A DNA stretch of 64,000 nt from Methylobacterium sp. E-005 (GCF_022829725.1 NZ_JAKSYG010000157.1:1-64000); one strand, 5' to 3'. Numbered from the stretch's first letter, positions 36,578-46,798 are shown. Numbers and translations are program-made. Notes: generated by a model from the letters alone, not told the origin.

Positions 36578-37765
36578 TCACACGGGGTGACCGGCGTGAC
36601 CCTCATGGCCGTGGGACCCATGTCCGTCATGATTATGTCCGTCATGACCGTGCTCGTGATGGCTGTGATCCATCGGGTTCTTGGAATTCACCCAGAACAG
36701 GTACGCGGCGACCGCTCCGAATAACAGGTTGAGCCAGAACGTGTAGTTCAGGCTGAACGTGGTCATCTGCGCCTGCACGTCGACATCGCGTGACGGGATC
36801 CAGCCGATGCCGGTGAACGCGAGATCGACAATCATGGCCGCGAGCGCCATCGTGACGAAGAACACGCCGCCGATATAGGCGGCCATGCGCCAGCCAAAGT
36901 ACCGGCGGTAGACATCGAGCAGGGGCAGGACGATCAGGTCGGCGTAGAGGAAGGCCAGCACGCCCGAGAAGCTCGCGCCGCCGGCCCAGAGCACGGCCGC
37001 GAGCGGCACGTTGCCGATCGAGCAGACGAAGGTCAGCATGGCGATGATCGGGCCGAGCACGACGTTGACCGGCACCTGCACCCAGCCCGGCGCGTCGGTC
37101 AGGAACAGGGCCTTCCAGACGCCATTGGGCACTAAGGCGCCGAGAAGGCCGCCGATGAGGAAACCAAGGGCAAGATCCTTCCAGAGCATCTGCCATTCCA
37201 TCGAGAAATTTTGGGCGATCCGGATCCGCGCTTCAGGCTTGGTCAGACGCGCCCACCAGGTCGGACCGTCCACGGTCATGCTCATATGCTGATGGCCCCG
37301 GCTCTCCTCCTTGTGCTGCCGCGCCTCCTCGGCGAGGTGCGACGGGTAGGTGAGCTTCACGAGCGTGGTCATGATGGCGATCAGCACGAGGCCGCCGATC
37401 CACTCGCCGAGCATGAACTGCCAGCCGAGCAGCACATACAGGATCAGGCCCAGTTCCAAGACGAGGTTCGTCGAGGCGAACAGGAAGGCGAGCGCCGTGA
37501 CGAGCGCCGCGCCCTTCTTGAACAGCGTGCGCATGATCGCCGCCGAGGCGTAGGAGCACGAGGAGGACGCCGCCCCGGCCACCGTCGCCAGCGCGATCTC
37601 GCGGATGGATCCGCCGCCGAAGGCCCGGCGCATCTGGTCCGCTGAAACGACTGATTGCAGCACCGCCGAGATCGTGAAGCCGAGCACGAGGCTCCAGCCG
37701 GTCTGCCAGAACATGCCGACGGCCATGAGCAGGCCGTGACCGATCGCGTGCAGGATCATGTCCAT
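36578..37765 (-). CDS. DUF318/ArsP-like permease with His-rich tail
   Basis: A 395-residue permease of the YraQ/ArsP (DUF318) family. Two repeats of about four helices each include GAASSSCSYASAAIMRTLFK and CSIGNVPLAAVLWAGGASFS, which line the pore in this family. The last 30 residues are a string of His and Asp (HSHHEHGHDGHNHDGHGSHG), a likely metal-binding tail, and a short His-containing loop lies mid-protein. ArsP members export trivalent organoarsenicals; the tail and the adjacent copper genes suggest a metal ion instead. It lies 45 bp downstream of cusA on the same strand. Confidence 0.78.
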   Translation of the reverse strand: MDMILHAIGHGLLMAVGMFWQTGWSLVLGFTISAVLQSVVSADQMRRAFGGGSIREIALATVAGAASSSCSYASAAIMRTLFKKGAALVTALAFLFASTNLVLELGLILYVLLGWQFMLGEWIGGLVLIAIMTTLVKLTYPSHLAEEARQHKEESRGHQHMSMTVDGPTWWARLTKPEARIRIAQNFSMEWQMLWKDLALGFLIGGLLGALVPNGVWKALFLTDAPGWVQVPVNVVLGPIIAMLTFVCSIGNVPLAAVLWAGGASFSGVLAFLYADLIVLPLLDVYRRYFGWRMAAYIGGVFFVTMALAAMIVDLAFTGIGWIPSRDVDVQAQMTTFSLNYTFWLNLLFGAVAAYLFWVNSKNPMDHSHHEHGHDGHNHDGHGSHGHEGHAGHPV

Positions 37766-37809
37766 CTCGATTTCCCCTCTGGCTGGAAGACGGATTGGCG
37801 CCGGCTTGG

Positions 37810-40800
37810 CTACTCGGCGGCTTCCCTGAAAGCGGCGTCGGCCTCGGCGGGGGCCTCTCGGCTATCGGCCATCGCAGGAAGGCCCCAACCCTTGATCAGG
37901 CCGTAGACGGCCGGGATCACGATCAGGGTGAGCGCGGTCGAGGAGATCATGCCGCCGATCATCGGCACAGCGATCCGCTGCATCACCTCGGAGCCCGCGC
38001 CCGTGCTCCACAGAATCGGCACCAGACCGGCCATGATGGCGACGACCGTCATCATCTTCGGGCGGACCCGCTCGACCGCGCCGACCATGATCGCTGCGCG
38101 CAGATCCTCGCGGGTGAGTGGTCGCTTGATCCGTTCTGCCTCTGCGCGACGCTCGGCCAGGGCTTGGTCGAGATAGACCAGCATGATGACGCCGGTCTCG
38201 GCGGCGACACCGGCCAGCGCGATGAAGCCGACGGCCACGGCCACCGACATGTGGAAGCCCATCCACCACATCAGCCAGACCCCGCCGACGAGCGCGAAGG
38301 GCAGCGACAGCATGACGATCAACGTTTCGGTCAGGCGGCGGAAGTTCAGGTAGAGCAGCAGCAGGATGAGCAGCAGCGTCGCGGGGACGACGATCTTCAG
38401 CCGCGCTTCGGCCCGTTCCAGGTATTCGAACTGGCCGCTCCACTGCAGCGACATCCCCGTCGGGAGCTTCACCGCCTCGGTGACGGCCGCGCGCGCATCG
38501 GCGACGTAGCCGCCGAGGTCGCGCCCCGTGATGTCGACATAGAGGTAGACGGCGAGCTGGCCGTTCTCGGTGCGGATCGAGGTCGGACCGCGGGTGAGTT
38601 GGACCATGGCGACCTCGCCCAGCGGGACCGTGCCGCCGGCCGGCAGCGGCACCTGCACATCCCGCGCGATCGCCCCCGGATCGGAGCGGAAGGCGCGCGG
38701 GTAGCGCAGGTTGACGCTGTAGCGCTCGCGACCCTCGACCGTATTCGTCACGGCCTGACCGCCGAGCGCCAGGGCGATCACGTCCTGTACGTCGCCGACG
38801 GTCAGCCCATAACGGCCGAGCGCCTCGCGATCCGGCGTGATGTCCAGGAAGTAGCCGCCGATGACCCGCTCCGCATAGGCGCTCGACGTGCCGGGGACCT
38901 TGCGGATTGCGGCCTCGACCTCCCGGGCGACGCGATCCATCGCGGTGAGATCCGTGCCGAAGATCTTGATGCCGACGGGCGTGCGGATGCCGGTCGCCAG
39001 CATGTCGATGCGGGCGCGGATCGGCTGCGTCCAGGCGTTGGAGACGCCCGGGAACTGCAGGGCCCTGTCCATCTCGGCTTTCAGGCTGTCGAGCGTCACG
39101 CCGGGCCGCCACGCGGATTGCGGTTTGAGGCGGATGATCGTCTCGAACATCTCCATCGGCGCCGGGTCCGTTGCCGTGCTCGCGCGGCCGGCCTTGCCGT
39201 AGACCGAGGCGACCTCGGGGAACGCCTTGATGATCCGGTCCTGCGTCGCCAGCAGGTCCGCCGCCTTGGTCACCGAAAGGCCCGGCAGCGTCGTCGGCAT
39301 GTAGAGGAGCGTGCCCTCATTGAGCTCGGGCATGAACTCCGACCCGAGCTGTCGCGCCGGCCAGACGGTCGCGCCCAGGATCACGAGGGCGAGCAGGATG
39401 GTGGGAATGCGGGCGCGCAGCACGCCCGCGATCAGCGGACGGTAGGCCCAGATCAGGAGGCGGTTCACCGGATTGCGGTGCTCCGGAATGATCCGTCCGC
39501 GCACGAAAACGACCATCAGCGCCGGCACCAGCGTCACCGACAGGAGCGCCGCCGCCGCCATCGCGAAGGTCTTGGTGAAGGCGAGCGGCCCGAACAGTCG
39601 CCCCTCCTGGCTCTCCAGGGTGAAGATCGGCAGGAACGAGACCGTGATCACCAGGAGCGAGAAGAACAGCGACGGACCAACTTCCGATGCGGCCTCGATC
39701 AGGATCGCGGCGCGTGGCTTGCCCGGCGGCGCACGCTCCAGGTGCTTGTGGGCGTTCTCGATCATCACGATGGCCGCGTCGATCATCGCGCCGACCGCGA
39801 TGGCGATGCCCCCGAGCGACATGATGTTCGCGCCGAGCCCGAGGCCGCGCATGGCGGCGAGCGCGATGAGGATGCCGACCGGCAGCATCAGGATGGCGAC
39901 GAGCGCGCTGCGCAGGTGCAGCAGGAACACGACGCAGACGAGCGCGACGATGGCGCTCTCCTCGATCAGCGTGTGTTTCAGCGTATCAATGGCCGCGTCG
40001 ATGAGTTGCGAGCGGTCATAGACCGGCAGGATCTCGGTCCCCGCCGGCAGGCTCCTGGCCACCTCGGCAAGCTTCGCCTTGACGTTCGCGATGACGTCCA
40101 GCGCGTTCGCGCCGAAGCGTTGCAGGACGATGCCACCGGCGACCTCGCCCTGGCCGTCGAGTTCCGCGATTCCCCGACGCTCGTCGGGGCCGATCTCGAC
40201 GCGCGCGACGTCGCGGACGCGCAGCGGCGTGCCGTTGTCGGTCTTCAGGACGATGTTGCCGATGTCGTCGGTGTTCTTCAGGTAGCCCCGGCCGCGGACC
40301 ATGTACTCGAACTCGGACATCTCGACCGTCCGGCCGCCGACATCGGCGTTGCTCGCCCGGATGGCGTCGCGCAGCTTTGCGAGGCTGATGCCCTGTGCCC
40401 GCAGGCGGTTCGGCTCGACGACGACGTTGTACTGCCTGACGAAGCCGCCGATCGGGGCGACCTCGGCCACACCTTCGGCCCGCGAGGCGGCGAAGCGGAT
40501 CACCCAATCCTGGAGCGCCCGAAGCTCCGCGAGCGTCCGCTCCTTGGCCAGGATCACGTATTGGTAGACCCAGCCGACCCCGGTCGCGTCGGGACCCAGC
40601 GTCGGCGTCACGCCCGCGGGCAGACGGCTCGCCGTGCCGTTGAGGTATTCCAGCACCCGCGAGCGGGCCCAGTAGGGATCGGTGCCGTCCTCGAAGATCA
40701 CGTAGACGAACGAGACGCCGAAGAACGAGAACCCACGCACGACCTTGGAGCGCGGCACCGTGAGCATCGCCGTGGTCAGCGGATAGGTGACCTGATCCTC

Positions 40801-40983
40801 GACCACCTGCGGGGCCTGGCCAGGATAGTCCGTGTAGACGATGGTCTGCACGTCCGAGAGGTCCGGGATGGCATCGAGCGGCAGCGTGCGGACGGCGTAG
40901 AGGCCGGCCGCCACCGCGAAGATGGTGCCGATCAGAACGAGCACGAGGTTGCGGGCCGACCAACCGATGAGGCGCGCGATCAC
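37810..40983 (-). CDS. cusA: CusA/CzcA-family heavy-metal RND efflux pump
   Basis: A 1057-residue heavy-metal-efflux RND pump. The proton-relay helix reads GAMIDAAIVMIENAHKHLE (about 400), and the periplasmic porter domain has methionines in MEMFETI and ARIDMLATG at positions typical of Cu(I)/Ag(I) pumps rather than Zn/Co pumps. The pump spans the inner membrane and works with CusB and an outer-membrane channel; no cusC is next to it. It overlaps cusB by 4 bp. Confidence 0.9.
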   Translation of the reverse strand: MIARLIGWSARNLVLVLIGTIFAVAAGLYAVRTLPLDAIPDLSDVQTIVYTDYPGQAPQVVEDQVTYPLTTAMLTVPRSKVVRGFSFFGVSFVYVIFEDGTDPYWARSRVLEYLNGTASRLPAGVTPTLGPDATGVGWVYQYVILAKERTLAELRALQDWVIRFAASRAEGVAEVAPIGGFVRQYNVVVEPNRLRAQGISLAKLRDAIRASNADVGGRTVEMSEFEYMVRGRGYLKNTDDIGNIVLKTDNGTPLRVRDVARVEIGPDERRGIAELDGQGEVAGGIVLQRFGANALDVIANVKAKLAEVARSLPAGTEILPVYDRSQLIDAAIDTLKHTLIEESAIVALVCVVFLLHLRSALVAILMLPVGILIALAAMRGLGLGANIMSLGGIAIAVGAMIDAAIVMIENAHKHLERAPPGKPRAAILIEAASEVGPSLFFSLLVITVSFLPIFTLESQEGRLFGPLAFTKTFAMAAAALLSVTLVPALMVVFVRGRIIPEHRNPVNRLLIWAYRPLIAGVLRARIPTILLALVILGATVWPARQLGSEFMPELNEGTLLYMPTTLPGLSVTKAADLLATQDRIIKAFPEVASVYGKAGRASTATDPAPMEMFETIIRLKPQSAWRPGVTLDSLKAEMDRALQFPGVSNAWTQPIRARIDMLATGIRTPVGIKIFGTDLTAMDRVAREVEAAIRKVPGTSSAYAERVIGGYFLDITPDREALGRYGLTVGDVQDVIALALGGQAVTNTVEGRERYSVNLRYPRAFRSDPGAIARDVQVPLPAGGTVPLGEVAMVQLTRGPTSIRTENGQLAVYLYVDITGRDLGGYVADARAAVTEAVKLPTGMSLQWSGQFEYLERAEARLKIVVPATLLLILLLLYLNFRRLTETLIVMLSLPFALVGGVWLMWWMGFHMSVAVAVGFIALAGVAAETGVIMLVYLDQALAERRAEAERIKRPLTREDLRAAIMVGAVERVRPKMMTVVAIMAGLVPILWSTGAGSEVMQRIAVPMIGGMISSTALTLIVIPAVYGLIKGWGLPAMADSREAPAEADAAFREAAE

Positions 40984-42515
40984 GGGGCGTCTCCCGTACG
41001 GAGAGCCTGCCGATCGTCCTTTGGCGCGGCCATGCTCTGCAGCGCCGCCTTCAGGTTGCTCTCGGCGTCGATCAGGAAATTGGCTGCCGTGACCACGCGG
41101 TCGCCCACAGCGAGACCGTCGCGGATCTCGGTATAGCCGGCGCCCCGGATGCCGATCTTGACCGCCCTCGGCTCGAAACGACCGTTTCCGCGATCGAGGA
41201 GCACGATCTGGCGCTCGCCCGTGTCGATGACCGCATCGTCCGGTACCGCCACGACCGGGTTCGTCGCCCCGGTGTCGATCTCCACGTCGGCGTACATGTC
41301 GGGCAGGAGCGCGCCGTCGGGATTCGCCAGTTCGATGCGGACCCGGGTCGCCCGGGTTTGCGGATTCACCTGCGGGTAGATCACCCCGACCGTGCCGGTG
41401 AAGATCCGGTCCGGGGCCGAGCGCGGCCTGACGGTCACCGGCTGCCCGACACGCACGCCCGCGAGGTCACGCTCGGGGACGTCGGCCAGCACCCAGAGCG
41501 TCGCGATGTCGCCGATCCGGAACAGCGTGTCGCCGGCCGCGGCCTTCATGCCCTCGATCGCATTCCGCTGGAGGACGATCCCGTCGCGCGGGGACGACCA
41601 CGTGATCGCCATCGGGATCTTCCGGGTGCGCTCCATCGCGTCGATGACGTCCTCGGGGACGTTCAGGTTCTGGATGCGGCGGCGCGAGCCGTCGAAACCC
41701 GGATTGGCGATAAGTTGCGCGGCGGCCGCGTTGATCTCGGGCGAGTAGAGGTGGACCAGAGGCTGACCCTTGCGGACCCGGTCCCCGGTCGTGACGTTCT
41801 CGACCCGATCGACATAGGCATCGGACCGGGTCGCCACGACGAACACGCGCCGCTCGTCGAGCGCCACCGTTCCCGGCACCCGGACCGGCTGGGCGACGAT
41901 CCGGCGCGCGACGATCTCGGTCCGGACGCCGGTGCGCTGAACCTTGCCGGGCGAGACGGTGACGACCCCATCCTCGTCCTCGCCCGCGTAGACGGGGATG
42001 TAGTCCATCCCCATGCTGTCCTTCTTGGGTGCAGGCGCAGTGTCCGGAAGCCCCATGGGGTTGCGGTAGTAGAGGATGCGACGACCGGCTGAGCCGGGCT
42101 TGGTCATCCCGGCCGCCATGTCACCCGTGTTTATGCCACCCGCGTGCATCTCGCCCGGGCCTCCGCCGCGGCCCGCCAGCTCGGCGGCGCTCGTTTCGGG
42201 GGGATCGGGCTCGTCGAAGCGGACGTCCTCGCTGGCGTGGACGGCGCGAAACTCGCGCCCGTCGTCGGTCCCCATCGGCGAGAGCGAATAGACCGGCTTA
42301 CCGTCGGGATCCTGATAGTAGACGACCGGCCCGTCCAGTTTCGGCGCTGCCGGCGACTGCGCCGGCGGCATGGCGGCCGGAGCCCAGCGGGCCCAGTCCG
42401 TCCGTGCGCGCTCCAGGAGCGCGGAGACGGGGTCGCCCGCGCGGCCAGTCCAATATCCGGCCCCCCCCGCCGCGATTGCGACGAGAGTTCCGGCCAGCCA
42501 TGCCGCCCGGCTCAT
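40980..42515 (-). CDS. cusB: CusB-type periplasmic adaptor with metal-binding domains
   Basis: A 511-residue membrane-fusion protein. After one N-terminal anchor there are two heavy-metal-binding segments: VYYQDPDGKPVYSLSPMGTD and, after a Gly/Met-rich linker (about 120-145), ILYYRNPMG ending in SMGMDYIPVY. The barrel-sandwich, hairpin and beta-barrel domains follow (SDAYVDRVENVTTGDRV; LWVLADVPERDLAG). The adaptor passes Cu(I)/Ag(I) to CusA. The first metal segment being doubled is unusual. Confidence 0.9.
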   Translation of the reverse strand: MSRAAWLAGTLVAIAAGGAGYWTGRAGDPVSALLERARTDWARWAPAAMPPAQSPAAPKLDGPVVYYQDPDGKPVYSLSPMGTDDGREFRAVHASEDVRFDEPDPPETSAAELAGRGGGPGEMHAGGINTGDMAAGMTKPGSAGRRILYYRNPMGLPDTAPAPKKDSMGMDYIPVYAGEDEDGVVTVSPGKVQRTGVRTEIVARRIVAQPVRVPGTVALDERRVFVVATRSDAYVDRVENVTTGDRVRKGQPLVHLYSPEINAAAAQLIANPGFDGSRRRIQNLNVPEDVIDAMERTRKIPMAITWSSPRDGIVLQRNAIEGMKAAAGDTLFRIGDIATLWVLADVPERDLAGVRVGQPVTVRPRSAPDRIFTGTVGVIYPQVNPQTRATRVRIELANPDGALLPDMYADVEIDTGATNPVVAVPDDAVIDTGERQIVLLDRGNGRFEPRAVKIGIRGAGYTEIRDGLAVGDRVVTAANFLIDAESNLKAALQSMAAPKDDRQALRTGDAP

Positions 42516-42922
42516 TTCACGGCCTGGAACACGAGCTTGTCCGCGACGGTGCCGGTCTCACCCTGGACCTTCGCCCCGAGCGAGAGCCGCCAGCCGCCGG
42601 CCATCGTGAGCTTCGCCTTGAACCGGTAGATCCCAGGCTCGGTCGTGGGGAGCTGCTCGATCTTCGAGGTCATCTCGTCCATGCTGTCCGGGGCCATGTC
42701 GATGCGCTTGGCGAAGATTACGGCATCGGGCACGGCCTTGCCGCTGCGCTTGTCGACCAGGCGCACGGAGAGGACGGCCTCGCCGACCCTGGCCTCCTGC
42801 TGCACGAGCTGGAACTGGTAGTCCTTGACGTCCGCGAGCGCGGATGTGGTCACGGCCGGTCCCGACAGCACGGCACCGAGCAGCGCCGCCGAAAGCGGGC
42901 GCGCGAAATAAGTCTTGATCAC
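42512..42922 (-). CDS. FixH/YtkA-like exported protein of the cus operon
   Basis: A 136-residue exported protein with a signal peptide ending near ALADV and an immunoglobulin-like FixH/YtkA fold suggested by LSVRLVDKRSGKAVPDAVIF and TTEPGIYRFKAKLTMAGGWR. Such proteins often accompany CusA/CusB in Alphaproteobacteria. Two methionine-containing segments (DMAPDSMDEM) may bind copper. It overlaps cusB by 4 bp. Confidence 0.75.
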   Translation of the reverse strand: MIKTYFARPLSAALLGAVLSGPAVTTSALADVKDYQFQLVQQEARVGEAVLSVRLVDKRSGKAVPDAVIFAKRIDMAPDSMDEMTSKIEQLPTTEPGIYRFKAKLTMAGGWRLSLGAKVQGETGTVADKLVFQAVK

Positions 42923-43003
42923 GGATGAGGTCTCCTGAACGCGATGGCGGGCCGCATGCGGACATGCGGCATCGTGCGGGCGCTCACGCCCGCGGCATCG
43001 GGT

Positions 43004-43444
43004 TCAGGCTCGAGGTGGCTCGGGTAGCGGTGTCCCAGGCACGCTGTGGAAGGCCGCTGCTGCCGGCCAAGGCAAGCTCGCGCGCGTTGCGATGGGGGCC
43101 GTGAGCACGACCGCCGCAGGCAGGAGCGGAGCGACGGTCGCCAGACAGAGCGCCATCAAGGGACAAGTCTTGGTGCAGTCGGGCTTGGCCGCAGGCTCAT
43201 GCGGGCAGCAGGGCATGTCATCCATGTCCATGCCGGCCCGGTCGCCCGACCCCGCGTCGTGATGAGCCATGTGGGCATGGTCCATCCCGGTCATCCCATG
43301 GTCGAGATCCGTCACCGGGTCGTGATCGTGGAGCACGGGCGCGTGCAGGCCCGCAATGGCCGCGGGCGCGGTCACCGGCGTCAGGGCGAGACTGAGGACC
43401 GCGAGGAGCGGCAACAGCCGCCGAAGGGCGAGCCAGAAATGCAC
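43004..43444 (-). CDS. His/Met-rich exported copper-operon protein
   Basis: A 146-residue protein with a hydrophobic signal (LLPLLAVLSLALTPVTAPA) and a central metal-binding stretch dense in His, Met and Asp (HDHDPVTDLDHGMTGMDHAH, then DDMPCCPHEP and CTKTCPLMALC), ending with a second hydrophobic segment. It resembles small periplasmic copper-binding proteins at the head of cus operons. It is the first gene of the presumed cus transcript, 81 bp before the FixH-like gene. Confidence 0.7.
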   Translation of the reverse strand: MHFWLALRRLLPLLAVLSLALTPVTAPAAIAGLHAPVLHDHDPVTDLDHGMTGMDHAHMAHHDAGSGDRAGMDMDDMPCCPHEPAAKPDCTKTCPLMALCLATVAPLLPAAVVLTAPIATRASLPWPAAAAFHSVPGTPLPEPPRA

Positions 43445-43576
43445 GGGAGGAGAATGCCAAATTACCGGTCGGTGCGGAAGTCACCCCGACCGGGTTTCGA
43501 AACCCGCGACGGGCCGGGCCGGTTGCGCGCCCGCGAGACCGGCGCCGTTGGGCGGCCGGCCACGGCGAGGGCGCCC

Positions 43577-45403
43577 CTATTCCACCGTCACCGACTTGGC
43601 GAGGTTGCGCGGCTGGTCCACGTCTTTCCCCATGAACACCGCCGTGTGGTAGGCGAGCAGCTGGATCGGCACCGCGTAGACGATCGGCGCGACCGTGGCG
43701 TCCAGCGCCGGCATGGTGAAGGTCGCGAGCGTGTCGAGCCCGTGCTCGGCCGCCCCCTTCGCGTCGCCGATCAGCACGATGCGCCCGCCGCGGGCCGCCA
43801 CCTCCTGCATGTTGGAGACCGTCTTCTCGAACACCGCGTCGTGCGGCGCGATCACGATCACCGGCACGCTCTCGTCGATCAGCGCGATCGGCCCATGCTT
43901 CAGCTCCCCCGCCGCGTAGCCCTCGGCATGGATGTAGCTGATCTCCTTGAGCTTCAGTGCGCCTTCCAAAGCCATCGGGTAGCTGGTGCCGCGGCCGAGA
44001 TAGAGCACGTCCCGCGCCTTCGCGACCTCCCGGGCGAGGCCCTCGATCGCGGCCTCCTGGGTCAGCGCCTCCGCCATCAGGCCCGGCGCCTTGATCAGCG
44101 CATCGACCAAGCGCTTCTCGCCGGCCGCATCCAAAGTGCCGCGCGCCCGGCCGGCCGCGATGGCGAGGCAGAGCAGCACGGTGAGCTGACAGGAGAACGC
44201 CTTCGTGGAAGCGACTCCGATCTCCGGTCCGGCCAAAGTCGGCATCACCACGGAGGATTCCCGCGCGATGGTCGAGGTCGGCACGTTGACCACGCTCAGC
44301 GTGTGCTGGCCCTGGCTCTGGGCGTAGCGGAGCGAGGCCAGCGTGTCGGCGGTCTCGCCCGATTGCGAGATAACCAGTGTCAGCCCGTCCTTTTCCAGGG
44401 GCGCCTCGCGGTAGCGGGCCTCCGAGGCGACGTCGATCTCCACCGGCAGGCGCGCCACCTGCTCGAACCAGTACCGGGCGACGAGCCCCGCGTAATAGGC
44501 CGTGCCGCAGGCCGTGATGTAGACACGGCTGAGCTTGGCGAAATCGAACGGCAAAGCCTCGGGCAGCATCACCCGGCCATTCGCCATATCGACGTAGTGG
44601 GCGAGCGTGCGGCCCACGACCTCGGGCTGCTCGTGAATCTCCTTGGCCATGAAGTGGCGGTACTCGCCCTTGTCGATCCGATAGGCCTGCGTGGCGATTT
44701 TCTGCCGGGGGCGGTCGACCGTCGCACCCGATGCGTCGCGGATCTCGGCGCCGTTCCGGGTCAGAATCGCCCAGTCGCCCTCGTCGAGATAGGTGAGTGC
44801 GTCGGTGAACGGGGCGAGCGCCAGGGCGTCCGAGCCGAGATAGGTCTCGCCCTCCCCGTAACCGACCGCGAGCGGCGCGCCGTGCCGGGCGCCGATCAGC
44901 AGGTTCTCCTCGCCGGCGAACAGGAAGCCCAGCGCGAAGGCCCCGCGCAGCCGCGGCAGGGCGGCGGCGACCGCTTCGACCGGGCCCATCTGCCGGTCCA
45001 TGTTGCGGCTGACGAGCTGGGCGACGACCTCGGTGTCGGTCTCGGTCTCGAAGACCACGCCGTCGGCCTCGAGCTCCTGCTTCAGCTCGCGGAAGTTCTC
45101 GATGATCCCGTTATGCACGACCGCCAGCCGCTTGGTTGCGTGCGGATGGGCATTGATCTCGTTGGGCCGCCCGTGGGTGGCCCAGCGCGTGTGGCCGATG
45201 CCGATCGTACCGGTGAGCGGCTCACGCTCCAGCCGCGCCTCGAGGTTGACGAGTTTGCCGGAGGCCCGGCGGCGCTCCAGGCGGCCATGCTCCAGGGTGG
45301 CGATGCCGGCCGAATCGTAGCCGCGATATTCGAGTCGGCGCAGGGCCTCGATCACCTGACCCGCCACCGCGTCGCGCCCGACGATGCCGACGATGCCGCA
45401 CAT
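43577..45403 (-). CDS. glmS: Glutamine:fructose-6-phosphate aminotransferase GlmS
   Basis: A 608-residue GlmS. Cys2 (MCGIVGIVG) is the glutaminase nucleophile of the N-terminal domain; two SIS isomerase domains follow (VISQSGETADTLASLR; AEGYAAGELKHGPIALI) and the C-terminus is PRNLAKSVTVE. It makes glucosamine-6-phosphate for peptidoglycan and LPS. No glmS ribozyme is expected in Proteobacteria and none is seen. Confidence 0.97.
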   Translation of the reverse strand: MCGIVGIVGRDAVAGQVIEALRRLEYRGYDSAGIATLEHGRLERRRASGKLVNLEARLEREPLTGTIGIGHTRWATHGRPNEINAHPHATKRLAVVHNGIIENFRELKQELEADGVVFETETDTEVVAQLVSRNMDRQMGPVEAVAAALPRLRGAFALGFLFAGEENLLIGARHGAPLAVGYGEGETYLGSDALALAPFTDALTYLDEGDWAILTRNGAEIRDASGATVDRPRQKIATQAYRIDKGEYRHFMAKEIHEQPEVVGRTLAHYVDMANGRVMLPEALPFDFAKLSRVYITACGTAYYAGLVARYWFEQVARLPVEIDVASEARYREAPLEKDGLTLVISQSGETADTLASLRYAQSQGQHTLSVVNVPTSTIARESSVVMPTLAGPEIGVASTKAFSCQLTVLLCLAIAAGRARGTLDAAGEKRLVDALIKAPGLMAEALTQEAAIEGLAREVAKARDVLYLGRGTSYPMALEGALKLKEISYIHAEGYAAGELKHGPIALIDESVPVIVIAPHDAVFEKTVSNMQEVAARGGRIVLIGDAKGAAEHGLDTLATFTMPALDATVAPIVYAVPIQLLAYHTAVFMGKDVDQPRNLAKSVTVE

Positions 45404-45570
45404 GGGATGTCTCTCGCTCTGATGCCGGGGTCACCGCGCGTCCGAGCCGCACGAGGTCCAGGCCGCTCCGCTCACCGCCGAGCCAAGCGTGACTTGTACC
45501 GGATCGAGGCGTCGCAGGGCCAGCCCCGGCCGCGCCGATGCGGATGCGCGTCGGCGCCCCTGCCATCCGC

Positions 45571-46556
45571 CTACGAGGGGGCGGACCCGCGCGCGGCGAT
45601 CGCCCGGCTCCGGCCGGACCAGTAGCCAGCCAGGACCGAGCCCGACAGGTTGTGCCAGACGGAGAAGACCGCCCCCGGCAGGGCGGCCAGCGGCGAGAAG
45701 TAGAGCTTGCCCAAAGCTGCCGCGAGGCCGGAATTCTGCATGCCGACTTCGAGCGCCAGGGTGCGGCAGGTGCTTTCATCGAAGCCGAGCAGCCGCCCGC
45801 TCCAATAGCCGCAGACTAGGCCGGCTCCGTTGTGCAGGACCACCGCCAGCAGCACGAGGGGCCCGACCGCGGCGATGCTCCCCCCGGGCTGCCCGCCACG
45901 ACGGCGCCGATGATCAGCAGGATGGCGGCCATCGACACGGCGGGCAGCGCGCGCTCGAAGCGCCCGACGAGGCGCGGCGCGAGCCGGTTGAGCGCCAGCC
46001 CCAGGGCCACCGGCGCGGCCACGATCTCCACGAGGCTGGCCAGGAGCCCCGCCACGTCGACCGGCACGGCGGCGTCGACGTAAAGCCGCACCAAGAGCGG
46101 CGTCGCCACGAGGCCCACCAGCGTCGAGGCCGTGGCGATGGTCACCGACAGCGCGACATCGCCGCCGGCGATGTAGACCACCAGGGTGGAGCTCGTGCCG
46201 CTGGCGACGCTGCCGACCAGCACCATGCCGGTCGTGAGTTCCGTGCCCATGCCGAGGGCGTGGGCGATGGCCCAGGCGGCCGCCGGCATCACGAGGTAGT
46301 GGACGACGATTCCAGCCGCGACCGGCGCGGGCCGGGCCAGGATCCGGCCGAAATCCGCGGGCGTCAGCGTCACGCCGAGGGCGAACATGATCACGGCCAG
46401 CAGGGCGGCGACGTGCGGGAGCACCGGGAGGAACACGCCCGGCGCAAAATAGGCCGTGGCCGCGGCCAGGATGGCGCAGACGGGGAACAGGCGGTTGAGC
46501 AGCATCGCGGGCCGATGTCCGGACAGGCGGCGGCCGTGTCCCAGTTGCACCGACAT
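45571..46556 (-). pseudogene. Bile-acid:sodium symporter (BASS) family transporter, frameshifted
   Basis: The first frame (starting ATG 46556 or 46505) gives about 225 residues of a BASS transporter: [40 protein letters not shown] and so on. At the C6 run 45880-45885 it slips; one extra base would continue [20 protein letters not shown] into [20 protein letters not shown] to the stop at 45571. All ten helices are otherwise present. This is either a one-base deletion that kills the gene or a homopolymer sequencing error. Substrates of the family include organic anions and sulfonates. Confidence 0.8.
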
Positions 46557-46798
46557 GCGTCAAGCTTGAACGTCTCCAGCAGGCATCGCCGTCGGGTTCT
46601 CGCCTCCGCTTGCTGGGGCGCTGACGGTCTCCCATCCATCAACCTGAGGGAGGCTTCCGGGACGGGCGGACGACCTGTCGGACAATCGGCATTGGTCCGA
46701 TCCTGAAGGGTCGCTCGCGGCGATTTACAGCCGATCCGCTGTTGGCCATCGGTTGCGCCCCAAGACGTTCGACCGGACCCCCCCCGCCGCCGCTCGAC

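Noticed and set aside
37795..41136. A 1113-codon open frame on the + strand antisense to cusA
   Set aside because: It is the mirror of a strongly conserved RND pump gene in high-GC DNA; its translation is a His/Arg/Asp-rich shadow with no domain and no start signal.
43445..43576. Possible tRNA in the cus/glmS gap (CGGGTTTCGAAACCCG)
   Set aside because: The palindrome resembles a T-arm by chance, but no acceptor stem, D-arm or anticodon arm can be built around it.
43046..45625. An 859-codon + strand open frame across glmS
   Set aside because: Antisense shadow of glmS; composition is Arg/Gly/His-rich and matches no protein family.
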